This document shows, in pieces, positions 8,987-18,959 of a stretch of 64,000 nt of DNA. Under the pieces are notes generated by a model. The model had not been told where the DNA came from. It searched no databases and saw only the letters and a list, made by a program, of their open reading frames with translations. Positions within the stretch are counted from its first letter, which is position 1, and every line of letters begins with the position of its first letter. The position numbers and the translations under genes are program-made. Origin of the DNA: Scytonema sp. UIC 10036 (GTDB lineage: Bacteria > Cyanobacteriota > Cyanobacteriia > Cyanobacteriales > Nostocaceae); NCBI RefSeq assembly GCF_009725235.1, contig NZ_WJFC01000028.1:1-64000 (forward strand), read 5' to 3'.

Positions 8987-10756
8987 ATGAGTATAGATAC
9001 TTATCATATCAGATTAAGTCTGTTTATTCTGACCTGTACACTAGTCAACTTGTTTATTACTGCGTTGCTAAAAGCACAAGCACAGGTAAACCCGCCAGGA
9101 TCGGATATCCAACGAGGAGTACCACCTACACCCACAATCCCAACACCAGAAAAACTCCCACCCCCAGAAGATTTATTGCCGTCTCCTCCCGCAACAACTC
9201 CTACGCCAACGACTCCAGAAGCAGTTCCTAGTGAATTTTCAGAAAAAATTAAGGTTGAACGCTTTGTGGTAGAAGGTAGTACCGTCTTTGATGAAAAGAA
9301 ATTTGCGGAAGTTACCAAAGACTTCACCAACAAACCCATCACTTTTACCGAACTGCTACAGGCTGCTAATGCCATTACTCAACTCTACCTTGATGCAGGC
9401 TATATTTCCTCTGGCGCTTTTATAAGAGCTAATCAAACTTTCAAAGTAGAGGGCAGTATAGTCAAAATCACGGTCATTGAAGGTAAGTTAGAAACTATCC
9501 AAGTCCGGGGTATAAGGCGGCTTAACCCTAACTACGTGCGTAGTCGTCTAGCAATTGCTACAGGCAAACCCTTAAATCAAAATAAATTGGTGCAAGCACT
9601 GCAACTGCTACAACTCAATCCACTCATTAAAAATATCTCCGCAGAGTTGGGAACAGGCCCGCGTCCTGGCACTAGTATCTTAGAGGTGAAGGTTACAGAG
9701 GCAAAAACTCGTTCTATCCAAGCTAAACTAGACAATAATCGGGCACCCACTGTCGGCAGCGTTCAACGCCAAATCCAACTGAATGAAGCGAATTTACTGG
9801 GATTCGGAGATGGTTTAAGCATTTCTTATGCTAATACTGATGGCAGTAATAGTTGGGATTTTAGCTATACTTTGCCAGTGAATCCCCGCAACGGCACTTT
9901 ACAGTTAAACTACAGCACTTCATCTACAAACGTTATTGAAGAACCCTTTGATATTTTAGATATTGATGGAGATTCCCAAGAGTATGGAATTACCTTTCGT
10001 CAGCCTCTAGTACAAACCCCAACTCAGGAATTTACACTGGGAATCACCGCCAATCGTCGCTCTAGTGATATTGGTTACTTGGAAGCGTTGGTTGGAAGGC
10101 GAATTCCTTATCCTTCGCCCGGTGCGGAAGATGGCAAGACTAAAGTATCCGCAGTCCGGTTTTTTCAAGACTGGACACAACGCAATAACAGACAAGTTAT
10201 TGCAGCGCGATCGCAATTTAGTGTAGGTGTTAATGTCTTCGACGCCACAAATAACGAGAAAAGTCCAGATAGTGAATTTTTCGCTTGGCGCGGATTAGCA
10301 CAGTGGGTAAGACTTTTATCTCCAGAAACCTTATTACTTGTACGTGGCGATATTCAGTTAGCAGACAGAGCATTACTACCTTCAGAACAAATTGGTATCG
10401 GTGGACAAGCTACTGTACGGGGTTATCGTCAGGATTTGCTTTTAGCCGACAATGGTTTTTTGGCTTCTGTTGAGTTACGGTATCCAATTTTACGCATACC
10501 TCAGATTCAAAGCGTACTTCAGATTACCCCATTTATTGATTTTGGCACTGCTTGGAATAGCTCTAGCGCTGGTAGAACACCCCTTGAGGAGCAAACTCTT
10601 GTATCAACAGGATTGGGGCTGCTATGGCAACAGAGCGATCGCCTGAGTGCTCGCTTTGATTGGGGTATTCCTCTTGTCTCTGTCTCGTCCGAGCAAAAAG
10701 ATTCTTGGCAAGAGAACGGACTCTATTTCTCTATTATTTATACGCAACCTTTCTAA
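8987..10756 (+). CDS. Two-partner-secretion outer-membrane transporter (FhaC/ShlB type)
   Basis: About 589 aa. It has a signal segment (LSLFILTCTLVNLFITALL), a proline-rich linker (PPTPTIPTPEKLPPPE), a POTRA-2 domain (VERFVVEGSTVFDEKKFAEV, then LDAGYISSGAF and IRVxGIRRLNP-like sequence), and a ShlB-type 16-strand barrel ending in FSIIYTQPF with the usual terminal phenylalanine. It should export the haemagglutinin-like proteins encoded at 15629 and 18960 across the outer membrane. The ATG at 8987 is preferred over an in-frame TTG at 8930 because the signal peptide follows it directly. The gene ends 10 bp before the CHAT gene, so they are probably co-transcribed. Confidence 0.9.
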   Translation: MSIDTYHIRLSLFILTCTLVNLFITALLKAQAQVNPPGSDIQRGVPPTPTIPTPEKLPPPEDLLPSPPATTPTPTTPEAVPSEFSEKIKVERFVVEGSTVFDEKKFAEVTKDFTNKPITFTELLQAANAITQLYLDAGYISSGAFIRANQTFKVEGSIVKITVIEGKLETIQVRGIRRLNPNYVRSRLAIATGKPLNQNKLVQALQLLQLNPLIKNISAELGTGPRPGTSILEVKVTEAKTRSIQAKLDNNRAPTVGSVQRQIQLNEANLLGFGDGLSISYANTDGSNSWDFSYTLPVNPRNGTLQLNYSTSSTNVIEEPFDILDIDGDSQEYGITFRQPLVQTPTQEFTLGITANRRSSDIGYLEALVGRRIPYPSPGAEDGKTKVSAVRFFQDWTQRNNRQVIAARSQFSVGVNVFDATNNEKSPDSEFFAWRGLAQWVRLLSPETLLLVRGDIQLADRALLPSEQIGIGGQATVRGYRQDLLLADNGFLASVELRYPILRIPQIQSVLQITPFIDFGTAWNSSSAGRTPLEEQTLVSTGLGLLWQQSDRLSARFDWGIPLVSVSSEQKDSWQENGLYFSIIYTQPF

Positions 10757-10766
10757 GTGAGGAACT

Positions 10767-13577
10767 ATGTCTGTCATTCTGACTTTAGCTACATTATCTC
10801 AAATCATGACTCCCCTTCCCTTAGCTGCTCAACCAGTTTCCCAAATGACTGTACCAGCAGTCGTGCGATCGCCCTTCGGGCGGTGGACTTTAACCCAATC
10901 GCCATCACAAACTGATACCAAACAACTCTTGCAACAAGGCTTGCAACTTTATCAAGCAGAAAAATTTGCTGATGCTGTCAAGGTTTTCAAACAGGCATCT
11001 CAGGCATTTCAAGCAGTTGAAGATGAGCTGAACCAAGCTTTGGCATTAAACTATCTTTCTTTGGCTCACCAACAGTTAGGAGAATTAGCTAAAGCTGAAA
11101 AAGCGATTGACAACAGCTTGGCACTATTACATAATAAAAATGGTTCCAAAGAGTATTTATCTATCCGCGCTCAAGCTTTAAATACTAAAGGAAAGTTGCA
11201 ATTAGTACAAGGACAACCAGAGCAAGCACTGAAAAGTTGGGAAGAAGCGACGGTAGTCTATAAGCAAATTGGCGATGAAGCGGGTTCCACTGGTAGCCAG
11301 ATTAACCAAGCTCAGGCACTCCAGGCATTAGGACTTTACCGCCGTGCTAATAATACTCTAGATGCTGTAGAGCAAAGCACAGACAAGCAATCTGACTCCA
11401 TCATGAAAGCAACTCGATTGCTTAGTCTCGGTAATACTCTACGAGTGGTGGGAAATTTAGGCAAGTCACAGCAAGTTTTGCTCAAAAGTTTAATTATCGC
11501 TCAAAGACAGCAATCAAAAGAAAAGGTTGCAGAAATTCAGCTAAGTTTAGGCAACACAGCCCAAGCTTTAGCCAATAATGAAACCGAAGAAGAGAAAAAT
11601 AAGGGATATATTCAAAAGTCTTTGAATTATTATCGTCAAGCAGCAAGCACTTCTGAAAAAGCCCTTACTCAACTAGAATCACAACTCAATGAACTACGAC
11701 TTTTGCGTCTGGGAGTAGACAAGTTATTAGACCAACAGCGCAAAATACAATTGAAATTAGCTGCAGCCGATAAAAACAAATTGTCAGAACCAGAGAAAAA
11801 AGAATTATCAGAACAAGTTCAAAGAATATCACAAGAAGTACAAAATAATTTTTCAGATATATACCAGAGATTGTTTCCTCAAATTCAATCTCGAATTGCT
11901 ACTGTCTCACCTAGTCGTAGCAGTATTAACGCTCATATTAACTTTGCCCAGAGTCTGATTAAACTAAAGCAAAAGAACAATAGTAGTAACATCTCTTGGC
12001 GAGAAATTGCTGAGATAGTTAAAGTGAGTGTTAACCAAGCTCAACAATTACAAGATAACCGCGCCTATTCTCACGCCTTGGGTATTCTCGGCAACTTGTA
12101 CGAGCAAACCCAACAATGGTCTGAAGCTCAAAACCTCACAGAGCAAGCTGTGAAACTTGGCGAAGGAATTTCTGCCTCTGATATTGCTTATCGTTGGCGA
12201 TGGCAATTAGGTCGTATCCTTAGAGCTAGAGGCGATAATGAAGAAGCTAAAGCTTCCTATCAACAAGCAATCAATCACCTCAAGTCCCTGCGGAATGATT
12301 TAGCCGTCGTTAACCGCGATGTGCAATTTTCTTTTCGAGATGAAGTAGAACCTGTCTATCGAGAATATGTGAGTTTTCTTTTAGAAGGAAACTCTAGTGA
12401 AGAAAGTATTAGGGTAGCTACAGAAGTGATTGACTCACTACAAGTAGCAGAGCTAGATAACTTTTTCCGCAGAGCTTGTGTAGATGCTAAAACTGTTCAA
12501 CTTGACGAGATTGATAAGAAAAACAATACAGTTTTTATTTATCCTTTAATATTGCCTGACCGCTTGGCAGTTATTGCCTCCCTTCCTAATGGAGCCAAGC
12601 GCCGTTACACATTTGATTTTCCCAAAGATGAATCTGGTAATTTTATTACCTCAGATAAAATGGAACAAACCATTGAAGAACTGAGCCAAAAATTGTCAAA
12701 TCGAAACAGTGGGGAATTTTTACCTGATTTACATAATTTCTATAAATGGTTAGTTCAAAAAACTTTAGACTCTGATTTAAAAAAAGGCACAAATCTTGTG
12801 TTTATTTTAGATGGAGCCTTACGAAATATTCCAATGGCAGCGCTTTATGATGGCAAACAATTTCTGATTGAAAAAGAATACAATCTTGCTCTAACACCAG
12901 GTTTACAGTTATTACCAACTATTACTCCTCTGACCGCAGAAAGATTAGAAAGACGAGCAGTCATTGCTGGACTTAGCGAATTACCTAAAGGGATTGAACA
13001 AAAATATTCGGGAAGATTTAATGCTTTACCCAAAGTCGCAGACGAAGTGAATCAAATTGCAAAAGAAGTGAAAATTCCTGTTCGACAAAGACTACTTAAC
13101 AATCAATTTACGAGAACAACAATCACAGAGGCGGTTAAGTCTTCTAATGCACCTGTAATACATCTAGCAACTCATGGTCAATTTAGTTCCCAGGCAGAAA
13201 ATACATTTATTCTGACTTGGAACGGTGAAGTCAATGTTAATGAGTTAAAATCTGTACTGAGAACGAGGGAGACAAAGCAACAAGAAGCAATCGAGCTCCT
13301 CGTTTTGAGTGCTTGTCAAACAGCTAAAGGAGATAACCGAGCTACTTTAGGAATAGCAGGAGTTGCTATACAATCAGGAGCGCGTAGTACATTGGCAACT
13401 CTTTGGAGCGTCACCGATGACACAACTGCGACGGTAATGACTGAGTTTTACAACAATTTAGTTAATAAAAAAATGCCTAAAGCAGAAGCTTTGCGTCAGG
13501 CTCAGGTAAATCTTCTGAAAAATCACAGACATCCTTACTTTTGGGCACCATATATTTTAGTTGGTAACTGGCAATAA
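10767..13577 (+). CDS. TPR-CHAT protease-like protein
   Basis: A 936-aa protein with a weak N-terminal export signal, tetratricopeptide repeats over about residues 50-270 and 430-510, a coiled-coil stretch near residues 290-360, and a C-terminal CHAT domain (caspase-like, clan CD). The catalytic histidine is in VIHLATHGQFSS and the cysteine in LLVLSACQTAKGD, followed by GARSTLATLW and WAPYILVGNW, so the active site is complete. A good ribosome site (gagga) precedes the ATG. It lies 10 bp downstream of the secretion transporter. CHAT proteins are often linked to haemagglutinin-type exoproteins in cyanobacteria; the protease target is not known. Confidence 0.92.
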   Translation: MSVILTLATLSQIMTPLPLAAQPVSQMTVPAVVRSPFGRWTLTQSPSQTDTKQLLQQGLQLYQAEKFADAVKVFKQASQAFQAVEDELNQALALNYLSLAHQQLGELAKAEKAIDNSLALLHNKNGSKEYLSIRAQALNTKGKLQLVQGQPEQALKSWEEATVVYKQIGDEAGSTGSQINQAQALQALGLYRRANNTLDAVEQSTDKQSDSIMKATRLLSLGNTLRVVGNLGKSQQVLLKSLIIAQRQQSKEKVAEIQLSLGNTAQALANNETEEEKNKGYIQKSLNYYRQAASTSEKALTQLESQLNELRLLRLGVDKLLDQQRKIQLKLAAADKNKLSEPEKKELSEQVQRISQEVQNNFSDIYQRLFPQIQSRIATVSPSRSSINAHINFAQSLIKLKQKNNSSNISWREIAEIVKVSVNQAQQLQDNRAYSHALGILGNLYEQTQQWSEAQNLTEQAVKLGEGISASDIAYRWRWQLGRILRARGDNEEAKASYQQAINHLKSLRNDLAVVNRDVQFSFRDEVEPVYREYVSFLLEGNSSEESIRVATEVIDSLQVAELDNFFRRACVDAKTVQLDEIDKKNNTVFIYPLILPDRLAVIASLPNGAKRRYTFDFPKDESGNFITSDKMEQTIEELSQKLSNRNSGEFLPDLHNFYKWLVQKTLDSDLKKGTNLVFILDGALRNIPMAALYDGKQFLIEKEYNLALTPGLQLLPTITPLTAERLERRAVIAGLSELPKGIEQKYSGRFNALPKVADEVNQIAKEVKIPVRQRLLNNQFTRTTITEAVKSSNAPVIHLATHGQFSSQAENTFILTWNGEVNVNELKSVLRTRETKQQEAIELLVLSACQTAKGDNRATLGIAGVAIQSGARSTLATLWSVTDDTTATVMTEFYNNLVNKKMPKAEALRQAQVNLLKNHRHPYFWAPYILVGNWQ

Positions 13578-13591
13578 ATTGAAGTGGGACA

Positions 13592-13629
13592 ACAACGATA
13601 AGTTGGCAAAATTGTCAACTTATCGTTGT
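13592..13629. terminator. Perfect 14-bp stem hairpin after the CHAT gene
   Basis: ACAACGATAAGTTG at 13592-13605 pairs exactly with CAACTTATCGTTGT at 13616-13629, with a 10-base loop, 15 bp after the CHAT stop. There is no T-run, so it may be a terminator or an mRNA 3'-end stabiliser. It lies between the CHAT gene and the convergent PEP-CTERM gene. Confidence 0.65.
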
Positions 13630-13732
13630 CAGTGCTGATTGTCAACATATGATTGTCATGTGTCTGTTGTGTACTGTGCAAGCGATCGCGATCATCAGCC
13701 GAAAAACGTCGGCTGAAACCCTGATTCTTTCG

Positions 13733-14485
13733 TCAACTTACAAAAGTTTTCGATCTACTGAGTTTCTGCTGCTTCTGTTTGCGCTTCAGTACTGAATCTG
13801 CGCCTAAAGCGCCAAAGGCTAGTAGACCTAATGTAGAAGTGGGTTCCGGAACCGAAGCAGGTTCGAATCTTGGTTCAATACTACCTGGTAAACCTTCGAC
13901 GCTGACTAAATCAAAACCTGGAGAATTACCAAAGTTATCAATTCCAACAATTTTAATGGCTTCAACTGGGGCAGTAAATCCAATAGTGGCTAAGTCTAGT
14001 TCGCGAACACCTCCCTCACCTATACGTCCTAAGAACTCAAAGTCATTTCCATTGGCGCTAACAAAGATGTCTGCCTGTTCTCCCGCCGAGTCCTCTAAGT
14101 TCCCGATGAAAATATCATTTCCAGGACCGTCAACAATTCTTTCATTAGTGAATCCGACAGTAACAAAAGACCCTTGTGGTAAAGCCAACCAGTCCACGTT
14201 AGGGTTTAATCTACTATTAACAGGAGAAGGAGGTGGCGGACCTAAAATTACATCTGGACTGACGGGTTCAATTGTAAAGCCTCCATTTTCTGAGGGTTCT
14301 AGAATAGCTCTACCTGTTGACCCATAAGGTTCTGGTAATGGACTTGGACTATTACCCGCAGCAAAGTATTCTAAAACGACATCAGCGAAGCCCAAGGTTG
14401 CGGCTCTAGCAGATGTTGGAGCCAACGATATACCAACAATCAATGCTGCTGAGGCAAGAAGCTTACTTTCAAAACGTTGAAGCAT
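13733..14485 (-). CDS. PEP-CTERM sorting-domain protein
   Basis: A 250-aa exported protein with an N-terminal signal peptide (LLASAALIVGISLAPTSARA), a beta-rich middle region of a kind seen in surface proteins, and a C-terminal PEP-CTERM signal: SVPEPTSTLGLLAFGALG followed by a basic tail (VLKRKQKQQK). PEP-CTERM signals direct exosortase-dependent surface anchoring. No exosortase gene is in the window. It is convergent with the CHAT gene and surrounded by surface-exoprotein genes, suggesting a shared envelope role. The substrate or ligand is unknown. Confidence 0.85.
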   Translation of the reverse strand: MLQRFESKLLASAALIVGISLAPTSARAATLGFADVVLEYFAAGNSPSPLPEPYGSTGRAILEPSENGGFTIEPVSPDVILGPPPPSPVNSRLNPNVDWLALPQGSFVTVGFTNERIVDGPGNDIFIGNLEDSAGEQADIFVSANGNDFEFLGRIGEGGVRELDLATIGFTAPVEAIKIVGIDNFGNSPGFDLVSVEGLPGSIEPRFEPASVPEPTSTLGLLAFGALGADSVLKRKQKQQKLSRSKTFVS

Positions 14486-14609
14486 ATTACTACTACTTAA
14501 AAATCATTTTTAACAGAGAGATTATCTTATCCTTCGCGATCAATACAGTGCTTGTCTTTAAACTTAACACGACTTGGAAAGTTAGCCAGAATCTATTCCC
14601 TTAATTGCA

Positions 14610-14824
14610 GTCAGTAGACCGAAAAGATTTCTAGAAGGCTTACCATTCGTTCATTTGGCGGATTGTATACAATCCGCCAGAATGCCCGTATCATCTGCGT
14701 TTTGAGCAATAGGGTTGTAGATCGGTTCTCCATCTGAGGTAAGCGATCGCTCTCCTGGCTCCCAGAAACGTCGCCCCAAACTCTTATTCTTTCGTCAACT
14801 TACAAAAGTTTTCGGTCTACTGAC
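14610..14824. repeat. 215-bp segment with 16-bp perfect terminal inverted repeats (MITE-like)
   Basis: GTCAGTAGACCGAAAA at 14610-14625 is the exact reverse complement of TTTTCGGTCTACTGAC at 14809-14824. Inside is a perfect 22-bp palindrome at 14657-14678 (arms GGCGGATTGTA/TACAATCCGCC). The right end also copies the 3' end of the neighbouring PEP-CTERM gene (13725-13762), including its stop codon. There is no coding capacity. Confidence 0.55.
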
Positions 14825-15345
14825 GTTGGTGGATATTAAGTGCGTAAACGTCCATTCATGAAAATTTACCTAAAAACAAGAGTAGGTTTTGAAATTTTGA
14901 CCAACTTTTCTTTCACCATAATGTGTCTCCTGCTAAAAGCTTTTTCAACAGGACTTACCCCAGATTTCTCACAAAGATTTCAACGACTTACCCAAGGTGC
15001 TTATGCCACCTAGATTTGAGATAAAATACCTTGTCAACGTACTGTCATAATTCACGCGCTCGTCTAAAACGCTCAAACTCTATGCAGGATAAAGGTTTTG
15101 GTAATAGCGATAAGCCAGCTGCCTACGGGCTGAAGCCGTATCGCATACTTGTGAGAAATGCGGAAAATCTCCCATACTACCTCCGTGCAAGTCATGTGAG
15201 AGAGATAATTGCTCTGCCTGCTTGCCCTCACTTTATGCCAGTTGCGTAAGTCCTGTTCAAAACAAAGGCTCGCCAAGCTTTTTAGCTTGTGCAGAGCGTG
15301 AATTTTATCTCACCAATACTATTAATCTAATATCATGTTTACCGT
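14825..15345. other. Non-coding stretch with dispersed-repeat sequence
   Basis: No gene is recognised. It holds a dispersed-repeat motif (gctgaagccgtatcgc near 15131) similar to the insertion in the haemagglutinin remnant at 2740-2770. Confidence 0.4.
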
Positions 15346-15516
15346 GATTCTAAGACTACGGCAATAAAATCAAAGTCAGAGTTTGATACAGTAAACATTA
15401 CACCTGCTGCGGGTTGGGTGTTCAACGGTAAGGGTGAAGTGACGTTGGTTTCCCAGACACCCAATGCTACTGCTGAAAGATTGGCTGCTTCTTCCCAATC
15501 ATGCCGTATTCGGTAA
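15346..15516 (+). pseudogene. C-terminal stub of a haemagglutinin-like exoprotein
   Basis: 57 codons matching the last residues of the two intact exoproteins downstream (TPAAGWVFNGKGEVTLVSQ, ending SSQSCRIR-stop). The spacer after it resembles the spacer between the two intact genes. It is the tail of a former copy in a tandem array. Confidence 0.8.
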
Positions 15517-15628
15517 AGTTATTTTTACGTTAATTTACTGAGACTCTCAAAATCGTATAATTATAAACCATTAATAGAAAACTGATAGCCATTTTCCTTA
15601 AATAAAATTTATCGGAGTAAATACGGGA

Positions 15629-18600
15629 ATGATTCAAGACCATTGGCAAAGTTTCTGGAAGCTGCTAGGCGTTTTGGTTGTATGCAATGCAATGATTACT
15701 GGGTTTGAGAATTCTGCTTCGGCTCAGATTGTTCCTGACAACACCTTGGGAAATGAAAGTTCACAAGTCACAAATAATCTTAACATTGGTGAATTGCCCG
15801 CGCAATTGATTGAAGGCGGGGCGATTAGAGGTGTAAATTTATTCCAAAGTTTTTCTCAATTTAACGTTGGGGATGGAGAGCGAGTTTACTTTGCAAATCC
15901 AGTGGGCATCCAAAATATCTTGAGTCGCGTCACGGGTCAAGACCCCTCGAAGATATTTGGATTATTGGGTGTAAATGGTAGCGCAAATTTATTTTTAATT
16001 AATCCTAATGGCATCATTTTTGGGCAGAATGCAAGGTTAGATGTTGCGGGTTCATTTGTGGGGACGACTGCGAATGCGATTGGGTTTGGTCAGAACGGAT
16101 TTTTTAGCACTTCTAGTCCACAAGCGCCTTCCCCATTGCTAACGGTTAATCCTTCAGTCTTACTTGTTAATCAAATTAATGCCGCATCAATTCAAAATAA
16201 TGCTACTACAACAGGTTTGCAAGTTCCTGAAAGTAGGAACTTGTTTTTGGTTGGCGGTAACATCAACATGGATGGTGGAATATTGGTTGCTCCTGGTGGG
16301 CGAGTAGAGTTGGGAGGATTAGCTTCTGATGGAACAGTTGGATTGAGCACAAATGGCAATATTTTCAGTCTCAATTTTCCAGAGGGAGTGCAACGAGCAG
16401 ATGTATCTCTCAGCAACAATGCGATCGTGAGTGTGGTATCTTCTGGAGGTGGAAGTATTGCAATCAACGCCAAAAATCTAGATATTTCAGGAAGTTCTCT
16501 TTTTGCTGGGATAGCTTCAACAATTGGAACCGTTGATAGTCAAGCGGGAGATATTATCCTCAACTCGACGGAACAAATCAAAGTTGAACAGGGAAGCATT
16601 ATTGGAAACATTGTTTTTTCTGGAGCGACTGGTAATAGCGGTAATATCCGCATTACCACGGGGTCAATCTTTGTGACCGATGGTGCTCAACTAAACACTA
16701 GCACTTCTGAGCAAGGTTCAGCGGGGAATGTAATTATCGATGCTCGTCAGAATGTCTTTGTTAACGCAAGCAATGTCCTCACTAGTACAGTAGAAGGTAG
16801 TGTCGGTAACGCTGGTACTATCAGTATTAACACGGAAACACTGTCAGTGGCTAATGGTGCTGTTTTAGCTACAAGCTCCTTTGGAAAAGGTTCAGCAGGT
16901 AGTGTGAACATTGACGCCCGTGATAATGTCTTCTTTGATGGAGGTACAGCCACAACCAGTGCGTCAGAAAATAGTGTTGGTAATACTGGTGATATCCGCA
17001 TTACTACAGGATCATTTTCAGCAACTAATGGATCTGAATTCACGACTATTCACCTTGGAAGCGGTTCAGCAGGCAATATCATTATTAACGCCCGTGAAAA
17101 CGTCCTCTTTGATGCAAGTTTTCCTACAACTAGTGTGGGCGCGAATGTTATTGGAAATAGTGGTGACATCCGCATTACTACAGGGTCATTTATTGTGACC
17201 AATAGCGCTACATTGAGTACCACTATGTTTGGAAAAGGTTCGGCGGGCAGTATCATTATTGATGCATTTGAAAACGTCCTCTTTGATAAAGCTAATGCTT
17301 CAACAGTCGTGGGAGAGAATGCGATCGGCAACGGCGGTGACATCCGTATCACTACAGAATCGCTTTCAGTTATCAATGTCTCTGTAATTGGGACTAGCAG
17401 CCTTGGACAGGGTTCAGCAGGCAATCTCATTATTAACGCTCGTGAAAACGTCTCCTTTGATGACGGTAATGCCATAACTAGTGTCCTAGAAAATGGTATC
17501 GGAAATAGTGGTGACATCCGTGTGACAAGCAAAACGCTTTCAGTGACAAATGGCTCTTTACTTGCTGCTAATATTAACGGACAAGGGAGGGCAGGAAATA
17601 TTCAAATTAATGCCAAAGATTCCGTTACGGTTTCTGGAAGCAATCCAAAAAGCGGAGTTTCGAGTACTTTATTTACAGATACGGCTTCCACAGGTTCTGG
17701 CGGTAATATTACCGTAAATACCAATGTCTTTCGTGTCACAGATGGTGGTAAGTTAGATGCAGGAACTCTCACCAGTGGCAATGGTGGCAATATTACAGTT
17801 AATGCCAGTCTTTTTGAAGCTCTTAACGGTGGACAACTTATTACGACAACTACCTCTGGTAGTGGACGTGCTGGTAAGATAACAGTCAATGCAACCGATA
17901 AAGTCATTGTTGATGGCACTGATGCAACTTTTGATGAGCGACTTAGTAAATTTGGTACGATAGTTGGAAATCCCAATGCAGCTAGCGGCTTTTTTGTTTT
18001 CTCTAATAGTTCCGGAATAGCAGGTGATATCGAAGTTAATTCACCCAAAATCACCCTAGACAATGGCGGACGCTTCATCGCCGAATCTGCATCCGGTAAC
18101 GGTGGTAATATCAACTTGCAAGTAGACGAGTTACTCCTAATGCGGCGTGGTGCTCAAATTTCCACCAGTGCTGGTACTGACCAAGAAGGCGGCGATGGCG
18201 GTAACATTAATCTCAACTCACAATTTCTCGTCGCCATCCCAAACGAAAATAGCGACATCATCGCCAATGCTTTCACAGGTTCTGGTGGTAAGGTCACGAT
18301 TAACACATCTGGTATTTATGGGTTACAGCTTTTGAGTGGAGCAGAATTACGGAGATTAAACGCTAATTCAAATCCTCGTGAATTACTCACAAATGACATT
18401 AGTGCTGTTTCCCAACAAGGAGGACCGCAATTAGATGGTCAAATTACCGTCAACAACCCTGATGTTGACCCGAATAACGGTTTAGTCTCCCTACCCGTAG
18501 ATGTGATTGACCCCTCCAACCAAATCGCCCAAGGTTGTGCTGCTTTTGATGAAGCAACTGCGAGTGACTTTAAAGTGACTGGACGCGGTGGTTTACCTCC

Positions 18601-18844
18601 GAGTCCTGATGAAACTCTCAGCAGTAATGCAGTGTGGGAAGATACTCGTTTGCGGGCGACAACAGCACAGCGTCTAGATTCCAAGACTACGGCAACAAAA
18701 CCACAGTCGGAGTCTGATACTGTAATTACACCTGCTACGGGTTGGGTATTCAATGGTAAGGGTGACGTGACGCTGGTTTCCCAAATGCCCAATGCTACTG
18801 CTGAAACATTAGCTGCTTCTTCCCAGTCATGCTATCTTCATTAA
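15629..18844 (+). CDS. Haemagglutinin-like two-partner-secretion exoprotein, copy 1
   Basis: A 1071-aa exoprotein. Signal peptide (about residues 1-33), then a TPS secretion domain over residues 35-190 (NLFQSFSQFNVGDGERVYF, LINPNGIIFGQNARLDVAG), then a beta-helix of about 20-residue units recurring in the style GNSGDIRITTGS and GSAGNIIINAREN to about residue 700. A conserved C-terminal region follows, with a single cysteine pair (AQGCAAFDE and QSCYLH). It should be exported by the FhaC-type transporter encoded at 8987 and displayed on or released from the surface. Copy 2 follows 115 bp downstream. The ligand is unknown. Confidence 0.9.
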   Translation: MIQDHWQSFWKLLGVLVVCNAMITGFENSASAQIVPDNTLGNESSQVTNNLNIGELPAQLIEGGAIRGVNLFQSFSQFNVGDGERVYFANPVGIQNILSRVTGQDPSKIFGLLGVNGSANLFLINPNGIIFGQNARLDVAGSFVGTTANAIGFGQNGFFSTSSPQAPSPLLTVNPSVLLVNQINAASIQNNATTTGLQVPESRNLFLVGGNINMDGGILVAPGGRVELGGLASDGTVGLSTNGNIFSLNFPEGVQRADVSLSNNAIVSVVSSGGGSIAINAKNLDISGSSLFAGIASTIGTVDSQAGDIILNSTEQIKVEQGSIIGNIVFSGATGNSGNIRITTGSIFVTDGAQLNTSTSEQGSAGNVIIDARQNVFVNASNVLTSTVEGSVGNAGTISINTETLSVANGAVLATSSFGKGSAGSVNIDARDNVFFDGGTATTSASENSVGNTGDIRITTGSFSATNGSEFTTIHLGSGSAGNIIINARENVLFDASFPTTSVGANVIGNSGDIRITTGSFIVTNSATLSTTMFGKGSAGSIIIDAFENVLFDKANASTVVGENAIGNGGDIRITTESLSVINVSVIGTSSLGQGSAGNLIINARENVSFDDGNAITSVLENGIGNSGDIRVTSKTLSVTNGSLLAANINGQGRAGNIQINAKDSVTVSGSNPKSGVSSTLFTDTASTGSGGNITVNTNVFRVTDGGKLDAGTLTSGNGGNITVNASLFEALNGGQLITTTTSGSGRAGKITVNATDKVIVDGTDATFDERLSKFGTIVGNPNAASGFFVFSNSSGIAGDIEVNSPKITLDNGGRFIAESASGNGGNINLQVDELLLMRRGAQISTSAGTDQEGGDGGNINLNSQFLVAIPNENSDIIANAFTGSGGKVTINTSGIYGLQLLSGAELRRLNANSNPRELLTNDISAVSQQGGPQLDGQITVNNPDVDPNNGLVSLPVDVIDPSNQIAQGCAAFDEATASDFKVTGRGGLPPSPDETLSSNAVWEDTRLRATTAQRLDSKTTATKPQSESDTVITPATGWVFNGKGDVTLVSQMPNATAETLAASSQSCYLH
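18220..18837 (+). repeat. 3' segment identical between the two exoprotein genes
   Basis: By eye, bases 18220-18837 match 22247-22864 without a difference, including synonymous sites, and the genes diverge only at the final codon (His versus Arg). Upstream parts of the same genes differ extensively. This is the pattern of recent gene conversion or a very recent tandem duplication. Confidence 0.8.
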
Positions 18845-18959
18845 AGTTATTATTTCGACGTTAATTTACTGAGACAGTCAAAATTGTATAATTTTGAACC
18901 ATTAATCAAAAATTGATAGCCATTTTCCTGAAACAAAATTAATCGGAGTAAATACAGGA

